Shown here piece by piece: positions 53,769 to 63,705 of a DNA stretch of 64,000 nt. The stretch spans positions 3,663,001 to 3,727,000 of the forward strand of contig JACCIC010000027.1 in assembly GCA_018907035.1 (NCBI GenBank), in the 5' to 3' direction. Origin of the DNA: Sycobia sp. Sy_11 (lineage: Eukaryota > Arthropoda > Insecta > Hymenoptera > Epichrysomallidae). The notes beneath the pieces were generated by a model, which ran no database searches, was not told where the DNA came from, and saw only the letters and a list, made by a program, of their open reading frames with translations. Made by a program: the position numbers and the translations under genes. Every line of letters starts with the position of its first letter. The first letter of the stretch is position 1.

Positions 53769-54993
53769 TGGGTGTACAAATAAGTTTCCGCCGTTTTTTA
53801 TAAAGAAATAAGCATTTGTTTTAAAAAAAGGTACAAATAATGTCATTCAAAATATTGCTCATCACTTTTTACTACGTTTAACCATCTTACGGGCAGCAAG
53901 TGGACACCCCGCCTAAAAAATTGCTCGTATTTTGAGGCGATCCACAAATCGACCCATTCCTTCAATTCCTGGTAAGAACTGAAGTGCTGCTCAGCCAAAC
54001 CACGAGCCATCAACCGGAATAGGTGATAGTCTGAAGGAGCAATGTCTGGTGAATACGAAGGGCGGGGTAGGAAGTCCCATTTCAGTGCTTCTAACGTTTC
54101 TTTTACGAGTTTTGCAACATGTGGCCGAGCGTTGTCATGCTGAAAAATGACTTTATCGTGCCTTTGGCATATTGTGGACGTTTAATCTTTAATGCTCAGC
54201 TCAATTGCATCAGCTGTTGTTGGTAACGTTCCCCGGTGACGGTTTGATTGTTTTGGAGTAGTTCGTAATAGATTACTCCAAGCTGATCCCACCAAATGCA
54301 AAGGCATTGGCTTCTTGCCATGAATGTTTGGCTTGGCCATCGAAATAGAGATATACCCGGCCTTACCCCCATGACTTCCTACGCTTTGGGTTGTCGTAGT
54401 AAATCTATTGCGATTATACCTTTTGAGCAGCTGTTCGTAAGCGAATAAGCGACGCTCGGCGTCTCTTAGCTTCAGTTCGTAAGAAACTCAATTTCGTTCC
54501 TTTTGGACCATGCCCAGGGTTTTTGAAACGTTGTGAAATAGCTTACTGAGTCACTCCTAACTCTTGTACAAGTTCTTCTTACGATTGGCACGGATCTTCC
54601 TTCAGTAAAACTTCCAATTTTGTGTCACCATACACTTGGATACTTCCACTGCCACTTTTAAATTTTTGGAACCACTTCCGACAACTTCTCTCACTCAAAT
54701 TAGCATCCTTATATGCTTCTATGAGTAGCTGATGTGCTTCAACTGCAGATTTCTTTGAATTAAAGAGGTAAATTAATTATTCCCGCAAATGATGCTTACT
54801 TGGCTCAAAACTTGATATCATAACACAATGAAAACTAAGTGATGTTAACAAAAAGTTAGAGGCATTAAAAGGTTATACTGTTTCCAGATGTCAACATATA
54901 CTATAAGACTTTTTACAGCTGACAATTTCAATGGTCTCTTATTGGTGGTGCCATTTTTTCAAAACGGTGATGATTTATGTGTACACCTAACAC
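53769..54993 (-). mobile_element. mariner element (GGTGTAC-type ends), minus strand
   Basis: Ends GGGTGTACAAATAAG...CCGTTTT (left) and the complement of the right end AGGTGTACACATAAAT...CCGTTTT form imperfect terminal repeats about 28 bp long, spaced about 1.2 kb. One degraded transposase gene lies between. Confidence 0.8.
53825..54835 (-). pseudogene. mariner transposase, broken but near full length
   Basis: Right to left: SAVEAHQLLIEAYKDANLSE and CRKWFQKFKSGSG (first helix-turn-helix), LLKEDPCQSQEELVQELGV (second), SYELKLRDAERRLFAYEQLL, then the catalytic region with IYYDNPKRRKSWG, FQHDNARPHVAKLVKETLEA (second Asp), WDFLPRPSYSPDIAPSDYHL (third Asp, 34 residues later) and GLAEQHFSSYQELKEWVDLW to the end. 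Frames change several times and stops occur, for example after the second helix-turn-helix. It belongs to the same broad group as the deleted mariner at 29.5 kb, and shows what that copy lost. Confidence 0.8.
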
Positions 54994-56100
54994 AAACATA
55001 AAACAGCCAACAAGTTATATTTAAAGGATGTTAGTTGAGAACGAAATCTCTTCGCTGGAGTATACAGTTTATGGTGAAAAGATGTAACCGATAGACCAAC
55101 TACATGAGGTTGAACACACCCAACTGAATGTAGAACGGGGGGCCTACTCTTCCCAGAAGATCAGTCGTCAAGTACAACTAAAAGCCGTGAAGCTGACCTA
55201 AATCTCTATGTACAATAACGGATATTGTTCATCATATAGCGAAGCAAGAGCTCCGAAGAAAATGGTTTAGGAAGCTATATCCGCCATATCGGCATAATCA
55301 ACTGCTCGGTCTCAGCAATAATCTGCCCCGAACAACATCACCATACCCTCCGACGAGCCTATGTGGAAGAAGTTGCACATACAAGACACGTTTGCGTGTC
55401 GGGTATTAATCGTGCAAGAAGTATCATCGATCTCCTTGCAACTTTTGGCCAGGGGGCGTGGCTTTTCGTGGACGCTGCTGGAAGAAGAATGCTCTAAGGA
55501 TAAGGTTATTCGAAGGATTACCAAGTTGTATATCAGTAACCATGGGATGTTCCAAAAAAAAACATTGGTTTAGTCGGTCCGCAAATGGTAAATTTATTAT
55601 GAAAATTCCACGCAGGATCTTGAACTGTTCTTCAAGAAGATCGAAGAGCGCCAACGTAGCTAACAAATTACTGATGATGAGCTGATACAGGTATTTTCTA
55701 AAATATTAAAAGAGAAGGCCGAGTTGTAACTTGATGTACTCCAGAAAAGAGGCATAACAATTTAAGATATAATCTGGTTGAACGAAATAGTGGTACGGAG
55801 CCGGTCCAAAATTTCTTTCAAAAAGGGTCAAGTGAACTATCGAGCGAATATATCACCTACCTCCTCTTGATATATTTGATCGAATATATCAACCTCTCCC
55901 TAAGACAGAGTAGCCAAATAGGCTGCTTCACAATGCACGTCCCGAAATCCAGCGAAAGATTAAGAGGAAGACGTATACTACCATCAACAAATTCCTTGAA
56001 CGGGCTGGAAGAGCTGAATCCATCGAACTTACCGATACGATCTAAAAAATACGACAGGATATTATATCAAAAAAATTAAATAAATTTCTGTTCCTCGCGA
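54994..56100. other. coding-like remnants, unrecognised
   Basis: Composition is less AT-rich than the surroundings and several short plus-strand frames follow one another: WFRKLYPPYRHNQLLGLSNN, GINRARSIIDLLATFGQGAW, MHVPKSSERLRGRRILPSTN. They look like fragments of a degraded retroelement protein, but I could not assign one. Confidence 0.3.
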
Positions 56101-56322
56101 GCAAAATCAGATATATGTCAATTTTACTAGTTGTATGAAACCATATCTAGATTCTCCTTGTCGTTTTTTCCCTTTTCGAAATTAGAAAGAATTCTTATAT
56201 CAAATTTTCGTTATAAATGTATAGAATTCGCTATGAACAATTTTGTTTTATCTTGTTTTACTTTTTGTTTTCAATAATAGATCATTCGAGCTCACGCGCA
56301 GACACACGCACACACACGTACG

Positions 56323-56356
<34 letters not shown>

Positions 56357-57216
56357 AAACCGTCTCAGATCACTCGTGTGATTGAATCAATCTCTGAAAT
56401 CAATTTTTCCATATTATTTCTGGTAGAACATTATTATTTCAACACGGAAGAATTTCTTTTAAGACAAAATGATGTTTCATCATTTTCGTGTTTTTCCAAA
56501 TATTGCTTATAATTCCTGTAATAGTAATTATTTATAATACAATTCTTTACGGAGAGTAGGTAATAGGAATTTCGATCTATTTACAATCGCTTGTGTATAT
56601 TAAATTTAAAATAGTTGTACATAATATTTTTTAATCATAAGATTTTATTATGTATTTAAAACAAATTACTTAATATAATATTATATTTTCATGCTTAAAA
56701 ATGTTTTTGATTAATTTGGAAACTATATTGTTTTTAAATATACTCGAACCTTCTGTATGAAGATCCTTCGGATGTTCTATTAGTATCCTATTTAGATTGC
56801 TCTACTATATTTGCAACTTAAGGACAGAATTCCAAGACACCCACTCCTTACAATTGTTTAAATAAAAAAAGAAAAAATTCATAATATATTTTTAAGTTAT
56901 ATATTTTCTATATCTAACTGATTCAATATATATTTTAATTTAATCTACATGTAGGGGAAACAAATATATTAAGCATATTATATGATCAGAAATATCCTTA
57001 AATAAATTAACTAAATATATGATCTAAAAAAAAAATTGAGGGTGAAAAATATAAAATTATTAAAATTTTACAACACTCTTAAAAGAGTCTTTACATATAA
57101 ATTTAAATTTGTAAATATTTAATTTTTTTTCAATTAATCATCTCTTAATAAATCCTTGCTTAACTGATATAACTGTTAATAGAGTCTAAATAAAAATTAA
57201 TTTTCAATTCAACTGT
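56101..57216. other. AT-rich flank with (AC)n at 56325-56357
   Basis: Holds a CA-rich microsatellite (56295-56357) and otherwise AT-rich sequence. The right end should contain the 3' UTR of the minus-strand YOD1 gene. Confidence 0.5.
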
Positions 57217-57435
57217 TTAAACAGCGATTTCACCAAAATTTTGATGACCAGTTTCTTTGGCATGTTTTTGCACCGATTCAGAGCCATTTAGCCTAATATT
57301 ACAAACCATACACTTTAGAGTAAATTTCTTAATATCAGTATATTGATGACTAGATTTTGCTTCTTGTGCTAAATTAACAGCTTGATGCAGAATATCTTTA
57401 TCTTCAATTGGAAATATTGATTGGATATTATTACT
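57217..57435 (-). CDS. YOD1: YOD1/OTU1 deubiquitinase, last coding exon
   Basis: On the minus strand an acceptor TTTTTCAG opens an exon of 73 codons ending in TAA (57217-57219). It reads SNNIQSIFPIEDKDILHQAV, then QEAKSSHQYTDIKKFTLKCM, and VCNIRLNGSESVQKHAKETG followed by HQNFGEIAV. This is the C-terminal end of OTU1/YOD1: a helix, the F-T-D-V/I-x-x-F-T-L-x-C-M-V-C segment and a C2H2 zinc finger (C-x2-C...H-x5-H with HAKETGH) ending N-F-G-E-I/V. YOD1 is an OTU-family cysteine protease that removes ubiquitin and works with p97/VCP in ER-associated degradation; the zinc finger assists ubiquitin binding. The OTU catalytic domain and UBX-like N-terminus are on exons not seen in this window, so they must lie beyond 64000 or be lost. 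The exon frame is intact. Confidence 0.85.
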   Translation of the reverse strand, partial: SNNIQSIFPIEDKDILHQAVNLAQEAKSSHQYTDIKKFTLKCMVCNIRLNGSESVQKHAKETGHQNFGEIAV

Positions 57436-57479
57436 CTGAAAAATGTTATAAAAATATATGTTTTAAACAGAATAAATTA

Positions 57480-57971
57480 AATTTAAATTTATAAGCTGTA
57501 GTGTATTAAATTATTTTATTGGTCTTACAATCCTATGAAATGACCATCAGACTGTCCCTCTTTATCATCAGCCCAGTAGAATTTGAAATTGAATTTTTTA
57601 ATACTCGAATTGATTTTTTAATAATTCAAGTTGAAATTTTTAGTGATAGCAAGAATTGTGTGCGTGTGTGCGCGCGTGCGTGTGTCAGTGTATAGGCCTA
57701 TACACTGTAAAATTACAAATACTTATGTCGACTGTTTTTTCACAAACTATCAAATTATTTAATCTGTCTTACAGTCTTATTAAAGTTAGATTGTCCCTGT
57801 TTATCATCAGCTTAGTAGAATTTGAAATATGAAATTGTTTTAAGTACAACTATCTTTAAAGAAAAATAATCGTTAGTAAAGGACAAACTGACTGCCCCTA
57901 CACCAACTTATCTACCCATATGTCATAAAGTTGAGTTCAATATTTCGAGCCAGTTTGTCTCTTCTTAAGGG
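57480..57971 (-). mobile_element. Penelope-like 3' tail, inverted, with duplicated end
   Basis: The minus strand repeats the tail seen at 26.7-27.1 kb: a decayed hammerhead (57971-57932), GGGGCAGTCAGTTTGTCCTT with TACTAAC (about 57895-57865), ATTCTACTAAGCTGATGATA, GACTGTAAGAC and GTCGACATAAGTA. The ATTCTACT...CTGATGATAAA...GACAGTCTGATGG...TTGTAAGACC part occurs a second time about 235 bp further (57595-57525), with a (TG)n-rich stretch (57655-57690) between. Located just upstream of the YOD1 exon, so in its intron. Confidence 0.65.
57932..57971 (-). ncRNA. decayed hammerhead motif
   Basis: Minus strand: CTTAAGA in place of CTGANGA, a weak stem, then GAAA followed by TATT where CGTC is expected. 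Position in the tail matches the intact motif at 26702-26740. It should be inactive. Confidence 0.4.
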
Positions 57972-58239
57972 ACTAAAATAAAACTCTAGTAATGAAACGA
58001 TATTTACTGACCGCCATGTCCTTTTATCGAAGTTAATAATTCTTACGACGCACCCCGTTCCGCTCGACTCAGATGAGGACCAAGTTGAAAATTTTTTGGG
58101 CCATCTACCTGAGAGCTTAACGGAAGTAGTGAGTATGACGGAAGTGACGTAATTAGCCGATACCTGCACTCCTTTGCACTCTCGTTCTGTCTTTCTCTTA
58201 CTTGTCCTCTCAACTTCCACCCGCTCTCTCTCTCTCCCT

Positions 58240-59380
58240 CTCTCCCTAATCATTCATGTAAGAGAGCGAGAGGATAAAAAAAACTGTATACTGGGTCTCT
58301 TCCGAAAGACCTTCGGTAAGTTGCCGGTAAGTAGATATGTCAATGCTGGAATGCATTTTCCTATACTCTCCATGTACATGTCATAAACGGTTATGAAACT
58401 ACCAGTTTCTTGCTGTTGACGTAATCAGTCGGAATAAACGGTCAGATACGGTATTTTGACATTCTGGGATATCGTTCTATTGAGTTTGCTTCAGTAAGCA
58501 GCTGATCGCGCCCATTTTCACAAAACCCCGTCAAACAACTGGTCGCGTCCATATACATGTATGTGTATCAGCAAGATTAGTGTCAAGATTTGCATGTGTA
58601 TTACACATTTGAATTTAAATAAAAGACTTTTTGAAGAAAGTTTCAAATCGAATTTTGATAGTTTTATTACAAAATGTATACTTAATAACCATTTTTCTTT
58701 GTTCATTATATATATAATTAATTCATAAATATAAATAATTCTGTTACATATAAAAAGCACAAGATTTAAATCAAATATACGTACAACACAAATAAGTTAT
58801 TTCATTTTTATATTCATTTAATTTTATGAAATTATATAATCTAATTAATAAATAAAACTGATCATTAAGTATACACTTTGGGTTCCATCTAGTTTCTTAT
58901 AAGTAATTGTACTCGATTTCCCATTATAAAAACTATTAAAATTCGATTTGAAACCTTCTTTAAAAAGTCTTTTATTTGAATTCAAATCCGCAATTCACAT
59001 GCAAACTTTTACACTAATGCTTGCTTATACACATACATGTATATGAACACGGCTAGCTGTTTGAGGGGGTTTTGTGAAAATGGGCGCGATCAGCTACTTA
59101 CTGAAGTAAACTCAACGGAACGGTATGCCAGTAAGTCACCTCTAAGTGAAAATACCGCACCTGACCTTTTATTTGAACTGATTACGTCAACGGCGGAAAA
59201 TTGACAGTTTCATAATCGTTTATGACATTTACATGGACAGTATAGGAAAATGCATTCCAGCATTGCCATATCTACTTATTGCGATATCTACGACAACATA
59301 CCGGAGGCCTTTGAGAATATAGAAAGGGGCATACACGATAGAAACTAGAGTTAAGAACGACCATATTAGGAAGAGGAGGG
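58240..59380. repeat. long imperfect inverted repeat (foldback element)
   Basis: The left arm (about 58240-58680) and the right arm (about 58920-59380) are reverse complements with scattered differences, separated by about 240 bp of AT-rich loop. Matching words include CAATGCTGGAATGCATTTTC, GCTGATCGCGCCCATTTTCA, CATATACATGTATGTGTAT and GACTTTTT.AAGAA.GTTTC. Similarity is strongest at 58320-58680 against 58920-59285. There is no coding content. Confidence 0.85.
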
Positions 59381-59458
59381 ACGCAGAACTATCACTATAG
59401 AGCTATATCGAGCGTATATAGCAAAAATCTTTTAATCGATTTGTATGCTATACATTAA

Positions 59459-59461
<3 letters not shown>

Positions 59462-59540
<79 letters not shown>
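59462..59540. repeat. compound (CT)n-(TA)n microsatellite
   Basis: About 18 CT units followed by about 20 TA units. Confidence 0.9.
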
Positions 59541-59549
<9 letters not shown>

Positions 59550-60186
59550 TAGTATTATATAGAGGGGATTAGAAGATTCTCTTTAACAGAATCTATAAGA
59601 GTTTAGCAAACAAAAAGAGATGTTTTTGCCACAGGTATAATAAATAAGTGTATATATTCTATCGGCAACTAGTAAACAGCTCAACGTTTTCAAACCTGCG
59701 CAGCTTTAATGAAAACGGGTATTAACAGTTGAAAAAATCTCTAACGGCAAAGAGCTGCAGAATTTCGAATTAGTCGATCAACCCGATTTTTACTAAAATC
59801 TGTACATGTATATCTTTGTTAGGATTCTAATTACAGATATGATAGTAAAATTGGCGATAATTCCATTTTTATAACAAATGACATTAAAACCCAGTAAAAA
59901 TTTTTTTTTCTAACTTATCTTATAATTACAAAAAATTTCAACAAATATTTCAAATAAAAGTTCGACATCTCATCAAAATACATATTTTTCTTTATAAACG
60001 TTCTTTCTTAAAAATAATGGGCTTAACACCATAATATTCCTATCAGCTATTCTATATCCTATGTTGATTTAAATGTATTTTTTTCGAGAACTTCAGTTGG
60101 TATAGAAATATGCATAGAAGAAGAAATATGTTTTCCTCATTCTAACCTACAAATCGCATCTTCACCACTTGATTCCACTCATGAGG
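59541..60186. other. AT-rich stretch, no gene seen
   Basis: Nothing recognised. Confidence 0.4.
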
Positions 60187-60323
60187 AAAAATATAGTCCT
60201 TACCTAGTACAAAAAGGTTTTTTTACGAACCTCGTTACAACCCTCGGCTTCGCCTCGGGCCGCAAATCTCTCGTTTCGTAAATCAAGCCTTTCCATACTC
60301 GGTAAGAAATGTACTATTTTTGA
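60187..60323. repeat. 135-bp hairpin with CG-rich loop
   Basis: Outer arms AAAATATAGT..CCTTACC and GGTAAGAAATGTACTATTTTT, and inner arms AAAAAGG.TTTTTTTACGAA and TTTCGTAAATCAAGCCTTTCC, pair imperfectly. The loop carries CCCTCGGCTTCGCCTCGGG, in which CCTCGG-like words repeat. Confidence 0.6.
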
Positions 60324-61500
60324 TGAGATCTGTACCTTCTTTTAACAATCTTTTTTGAAATTTTTCGTATTTTACAAGATAACATAGAAAAACGAGATTT
60401 TTACAGCGTTCTTATGATTTTCACGATAGAAATGGAATTTCCTCCATTTCGAGACTAATAGAACATACAATTATAATCTTATTTAGCTCAATTCAAAAAG
60501 GAAATAAATTTTCTGGACAATAATAAAATAATGCTTAACAAAACAAATCCTCTCCCAAAGACGTATAATAACAAAACAAATCGCCAAAGATGTATACAAT
60601 TATATTTTTATAAAATTCTAAAAATAGAAACCATCAGGCAGTAAACAGTAGATGAATGTTGTAAAAAATTATTAATAAATAATGGAAAATAATTTTCAAA
60701 AATTATTCTACGTACAAACTCTTCTTGAGATCCATGTCGAATGGAAAATGTACAATTTATCCCAAAAATACATTACAGAACTATTATTATAATAGATTGT
60801 ATTGATATTATTTGAATAATATTTTGAATTTGAGCGATATTTAACCTAAGACAACAATTTCTAGAAAGATATTTTTATTTTATGAAGATATTTTATGAAC
60901 CAAAATTGAATTCTTAATAAATTTTAAAGTTTTATCATTTAAGTTTTATCTTTATAAAACTAGTATACGATTAAAGATGACGTTAATTAAAACAATAGTT
61001 GCCTCACGTAAAAATGATTTAGAAACATTGATTCGAAACTTACACGATAATATAAATTTCATCATTAGACGTTTTTGTTAATTATAATGGAATACAAATT
61101 TATGATTTTTCCAAATTAATTTCTTCAAAAAATTTTTAAGAAAACACTTGTACTTTATTCATTGTTATATGTTACTATTTAAACAGACTCACGTAGGTGG
61201 CAATAGATGCCTTCTAATTTACTTTACTTTCTGTTCACAACTTAGTAATAAGATTACAAATTGATAAACACAATTCCACTTTCTGTAAATTAATTATGTG
61301 ATAACATTTATTATATTTTTATATAATAAGTTTTATTTAATTGTCATTTGCATTCTAATATGCAATTTACTAAACAATATAATTTACATTGTTATTATAT
61401 TATTATTATTGGTATTATTAGCTATCAGACAAAAATATACATATTTCAAAAGAAAGAATATTTGGTAATTTTGAATACACTATTTTTTTTTGTTTTTATG
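60324..61500. other. AT-rich stretch, no gene seen
   Basis: Nothing recognised; likely intron of the YOD1 gene or intergenic. Confidence 0.4.
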
Positions 61501-61657
61501 TTATTTAACGTCGCTTTATTTATGCTAACTAATATCGGTGCTAATCAGCGACGGAGGTCTGCGATGTGTTTGTAAACAAAGCTCATGTAAATGATTACAG
61601 CGGTGCTTGTGTCAATCAGCCGAGACCGGAATTTGAACTCGGATCACCAAGTTACTC
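61501..61657 (-). repeat. tRNA-derived SINE, 5'-truncated, minus strand
   Basis: The minus strand reads GTAACTTGGTGATCCGAGTT, CAAATTCCGGTCTCGGCTGA, TTGACACAAGCACCGCTGTA and on to GCGACGTTAAATAACATA. It has the B-box region and the whole body but lacks the A-box part. Confidence 0.8.
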
Positions 61658-61704
61658 TTGAATAAATTATGTTTTTGAAACCAATAAATAAGTTTATTTG
61701 AATA

Positions 61705-61707
<3 letters not shown>

Positions 61708-61751
<44 letters not shown>

Positions 61752-61777
61752 AATATATATATATATATATATATATA
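61708..61777. repeat. interrupted (TA)n microsatellite
   Basis: Two TA runs separated by CACAAA, directly before the first plus-strand SINE. Confidence 0.9.
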
Positions 61778-61778
61778 A

Positions 61779-61979
61779 GGCCTACGATGGCTCGATCGCT
61801 AGAGCGAAGGACTAGTAACTTGGTGATCCGAGGTCAAATCCCGGTCTCGGCCGATTGACACAAGCACCGATGTAATAATTTACATGTACTTTGTTAAAAA
61901 ACACATCGTAGAACTCTGTCGATAATTAGCACCAATATTTGGAAGCATAAATAGAGCGATGTTAAATAACATAAAAAAG
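61779..61979 (+). repeat. tRNA-derived SINE, full-length copy 1
   Basis: The head resembles a tRNA: GGCTCGATCGCTAGAGCG (A-box and D-arm) then GAAGGACTAGTAACTTG (anticodon arm) and GAGGTCAAATCCC (B-box, altered). A unique body follows (TTGACACAAGCACCG...GGAAGCATAAATAGAGCG), ending GTTAAATAACATAAAAAA. Confidence 0.85.
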
Positions 61980-61980
61980 A

Positions 61981-62105
61981 GGTCTACGATGGCTCGATCG
62001 CTAGAGCGAAGGACTGGTAACTTGGTGATCGGAGTTCGAATCCCGGTCTCGGCCGATTGACACAAGTACCGCTGTAATAATTTACATGTGCTTTATTTAC
62101 AAATA
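61981..62105 (+). repeat. tRNA-derived SINE, copy 2, 3'-truncated
   Basis: Starts directly after the tail of copy 1. The A-box is intact and the B-box is better preserved (GGAGTTCGAATCCC, 62031-62044). The anticodon loop CTGGTAA would be a threonine (GGU) type. It is cut off after TTTACATGTGCTTTATTTAC. Confidence 0.85.
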
Positions 62106-62106
62106 C

Positions 62107-62254
62107 AATTCCGGTCTCGGCTGATTGACACAAGCACCGCTGTAATCATTTACATGAGCTTTGTTTACAAACACATCGCAGACTTCCGTCGCTGATTATC
62201 ATCGATATTAGGAAGCATAAATAGAGCGACGTTAAATAACACACACACACACAC
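62107..62254 (+). repeat. tRNA-derived SINE, copy 3, 5'-truncated, with (AC)n tail
   Basis: Begins at TTCCGGTCTCGGCTGATTGA, has the complete body and ends GCGACGTTAAATAAC followed by an (AC)n run (62239-62254). The next base begins the R1-clade element. Confidence 0.85.
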
Positions 62255-62417
62255 CAGTGTGGAGTTTTGTTGCTTTCTCCCATCTGGCGCCTCCCCAGGT
62301 TGCGGATAGGGGATGGCTCGGTACAATTTGTAGAGGGCCCTGAGGAAATAAAATACTCAGGGCGGACAGAAAAAGCTAATAGGGAGGGCCTCCCGAACTT
62401 AAGGCCAATTATGATTA

Positions 62418-63705
62418 ATGTTTGGTATAAAAAAGGATATACCCCAGGGAGTAATTCCGGCAAGACCGGTCAATCTCCTCACCGATTCCGATAGAGTGCA
62501 AGCCTCTATGGTCGGTGGTAGCCCCTCCGATTCTGGAGAGGGCAAATCAAACATCATCATAGACAGTACATTGACTACTAAAAGAGATGTCATGATGTAT
62601 CAAGAAATGACGGATCGAGAAATCTCCATCACGCGCAGAAACAATCACCTGGAGCGACATGGTGAAAAGATCAGCCAACTGTTAGATTCTGTTAAAGATA
62701 GGCATAACGTGCAAAAGACCATTAAGGATCTTCCTGGTTCTATTAATGCCTCATACAAATGCATCAGTATGACAAAGGATGATCTGTTGCAGTATCACTG
62801 TTCCGGTACTCATGTAGTGGTGACTCAGACTACGCCGAGTCTACGCTCTGATACCAAACGAAGCGCAGCCGAAGGGATAGATTCCACTCCTAAAACAGTA
62901 GGTGGCAAAAGGTCGAAAGAACCATCACTGGGCTTAAGGAGACCACCAGAGTTGGTTGGAGTACCTACAGGAAAGTCTGAGGCCAAGGAAAATCAATGGC
63001 AGACCATCAAGCGCAAGAAGTCCAAAGGTAAAGATAAAGAATTACCTAGTGCACGCAGGCTTAATGGACGAAATGGACCTAACTCCATTTTGATTGAGGC
63101 CAATGAAGGAGTTAAATATGCGGAGATACTGCGTCAAATAAAGAATGACCCGGAGTTATCTCATGTGAAGAATGAGGTTAACAGGATACGCAGAAATGCA
63201 AGCGGTGCCCTTGTACTTCAGTTAGAACGGACAGCCAAAGATGCATATGAGTTGGCTCGCATTGTTGAAACTAAGGTCGGCCACTTCGGTCCTGACTAAT
63301 CTTATTACTTTGGAGATTAAAGATATAGATGAGGTCACTACAAAGGATGAAGTATTAGAGGCTCTGAAAACACACCTCGAACTAAAGGAGACTAACATGC
63401 TAATCGCTCGTTCCTTGTGGCAAGCTTATGGGGGTACTTAGGGTGGTGTCTGTACCATATAGCCAAGCAGCAGTTACTACGTGCAGGGCATGTTCGAATT
63501 GGATGGGTCAGCTGCAGAGTTTGAAAAAAAACAGAAATTAAGCGCTGCTTTAGGTGTTGGCAGAAGAGACCATCTATCCAAGCTGTGTGTAAACGAGCCC
63601 TACTGTTTACTCTGTAAATGTGAAGGAAAAAAGGAGATTAACCATCCAGCATACAGCTATAAGTGCCCGATCACTGTGGAGTTTTTAAACAGACATAAAA
63701 CATGA
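62418..63705 (+). pseudogene. R1-clade ORF1 (gag-like), frameshifted
   Basis: The first frame, 62418-63299 (293 codons), has a helical segment (MTDREISITRRNNHLERHGE, KISQLLDSVKDRHN), a basic disordered middle (GKRSKEPSLGLRRPPEL, TIKRKKSKGKDKELPS) and the conserved core SILIEANEGVKYAEILRQIK followed by ASGALVLQLERTAKDAYELA. After a shift near 63285 it continues LITLEIKDIDEVTTKDEVLE. Then, through more frame breaks, LLRAGHVRIGWVSCRV and CFRCWQ (first knuckle, damaged) appear, and YCLLCKCEGKKEINHPAYSY before KCP, the last zinc knuckle. It ends TGA 63703-63705. Intact R1 ORF1 has three CCHC knuckles; here the first two are fused by deletion. Confidence 0.8.

Noticed and set aside
61779..62044. 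Two apparent tRNA-Thr genes
   Set aside because: The tRNA-like heads continue into a shared SINE body and tail, have altered B-box or acceptor pairing, and occur as several truncated copies.
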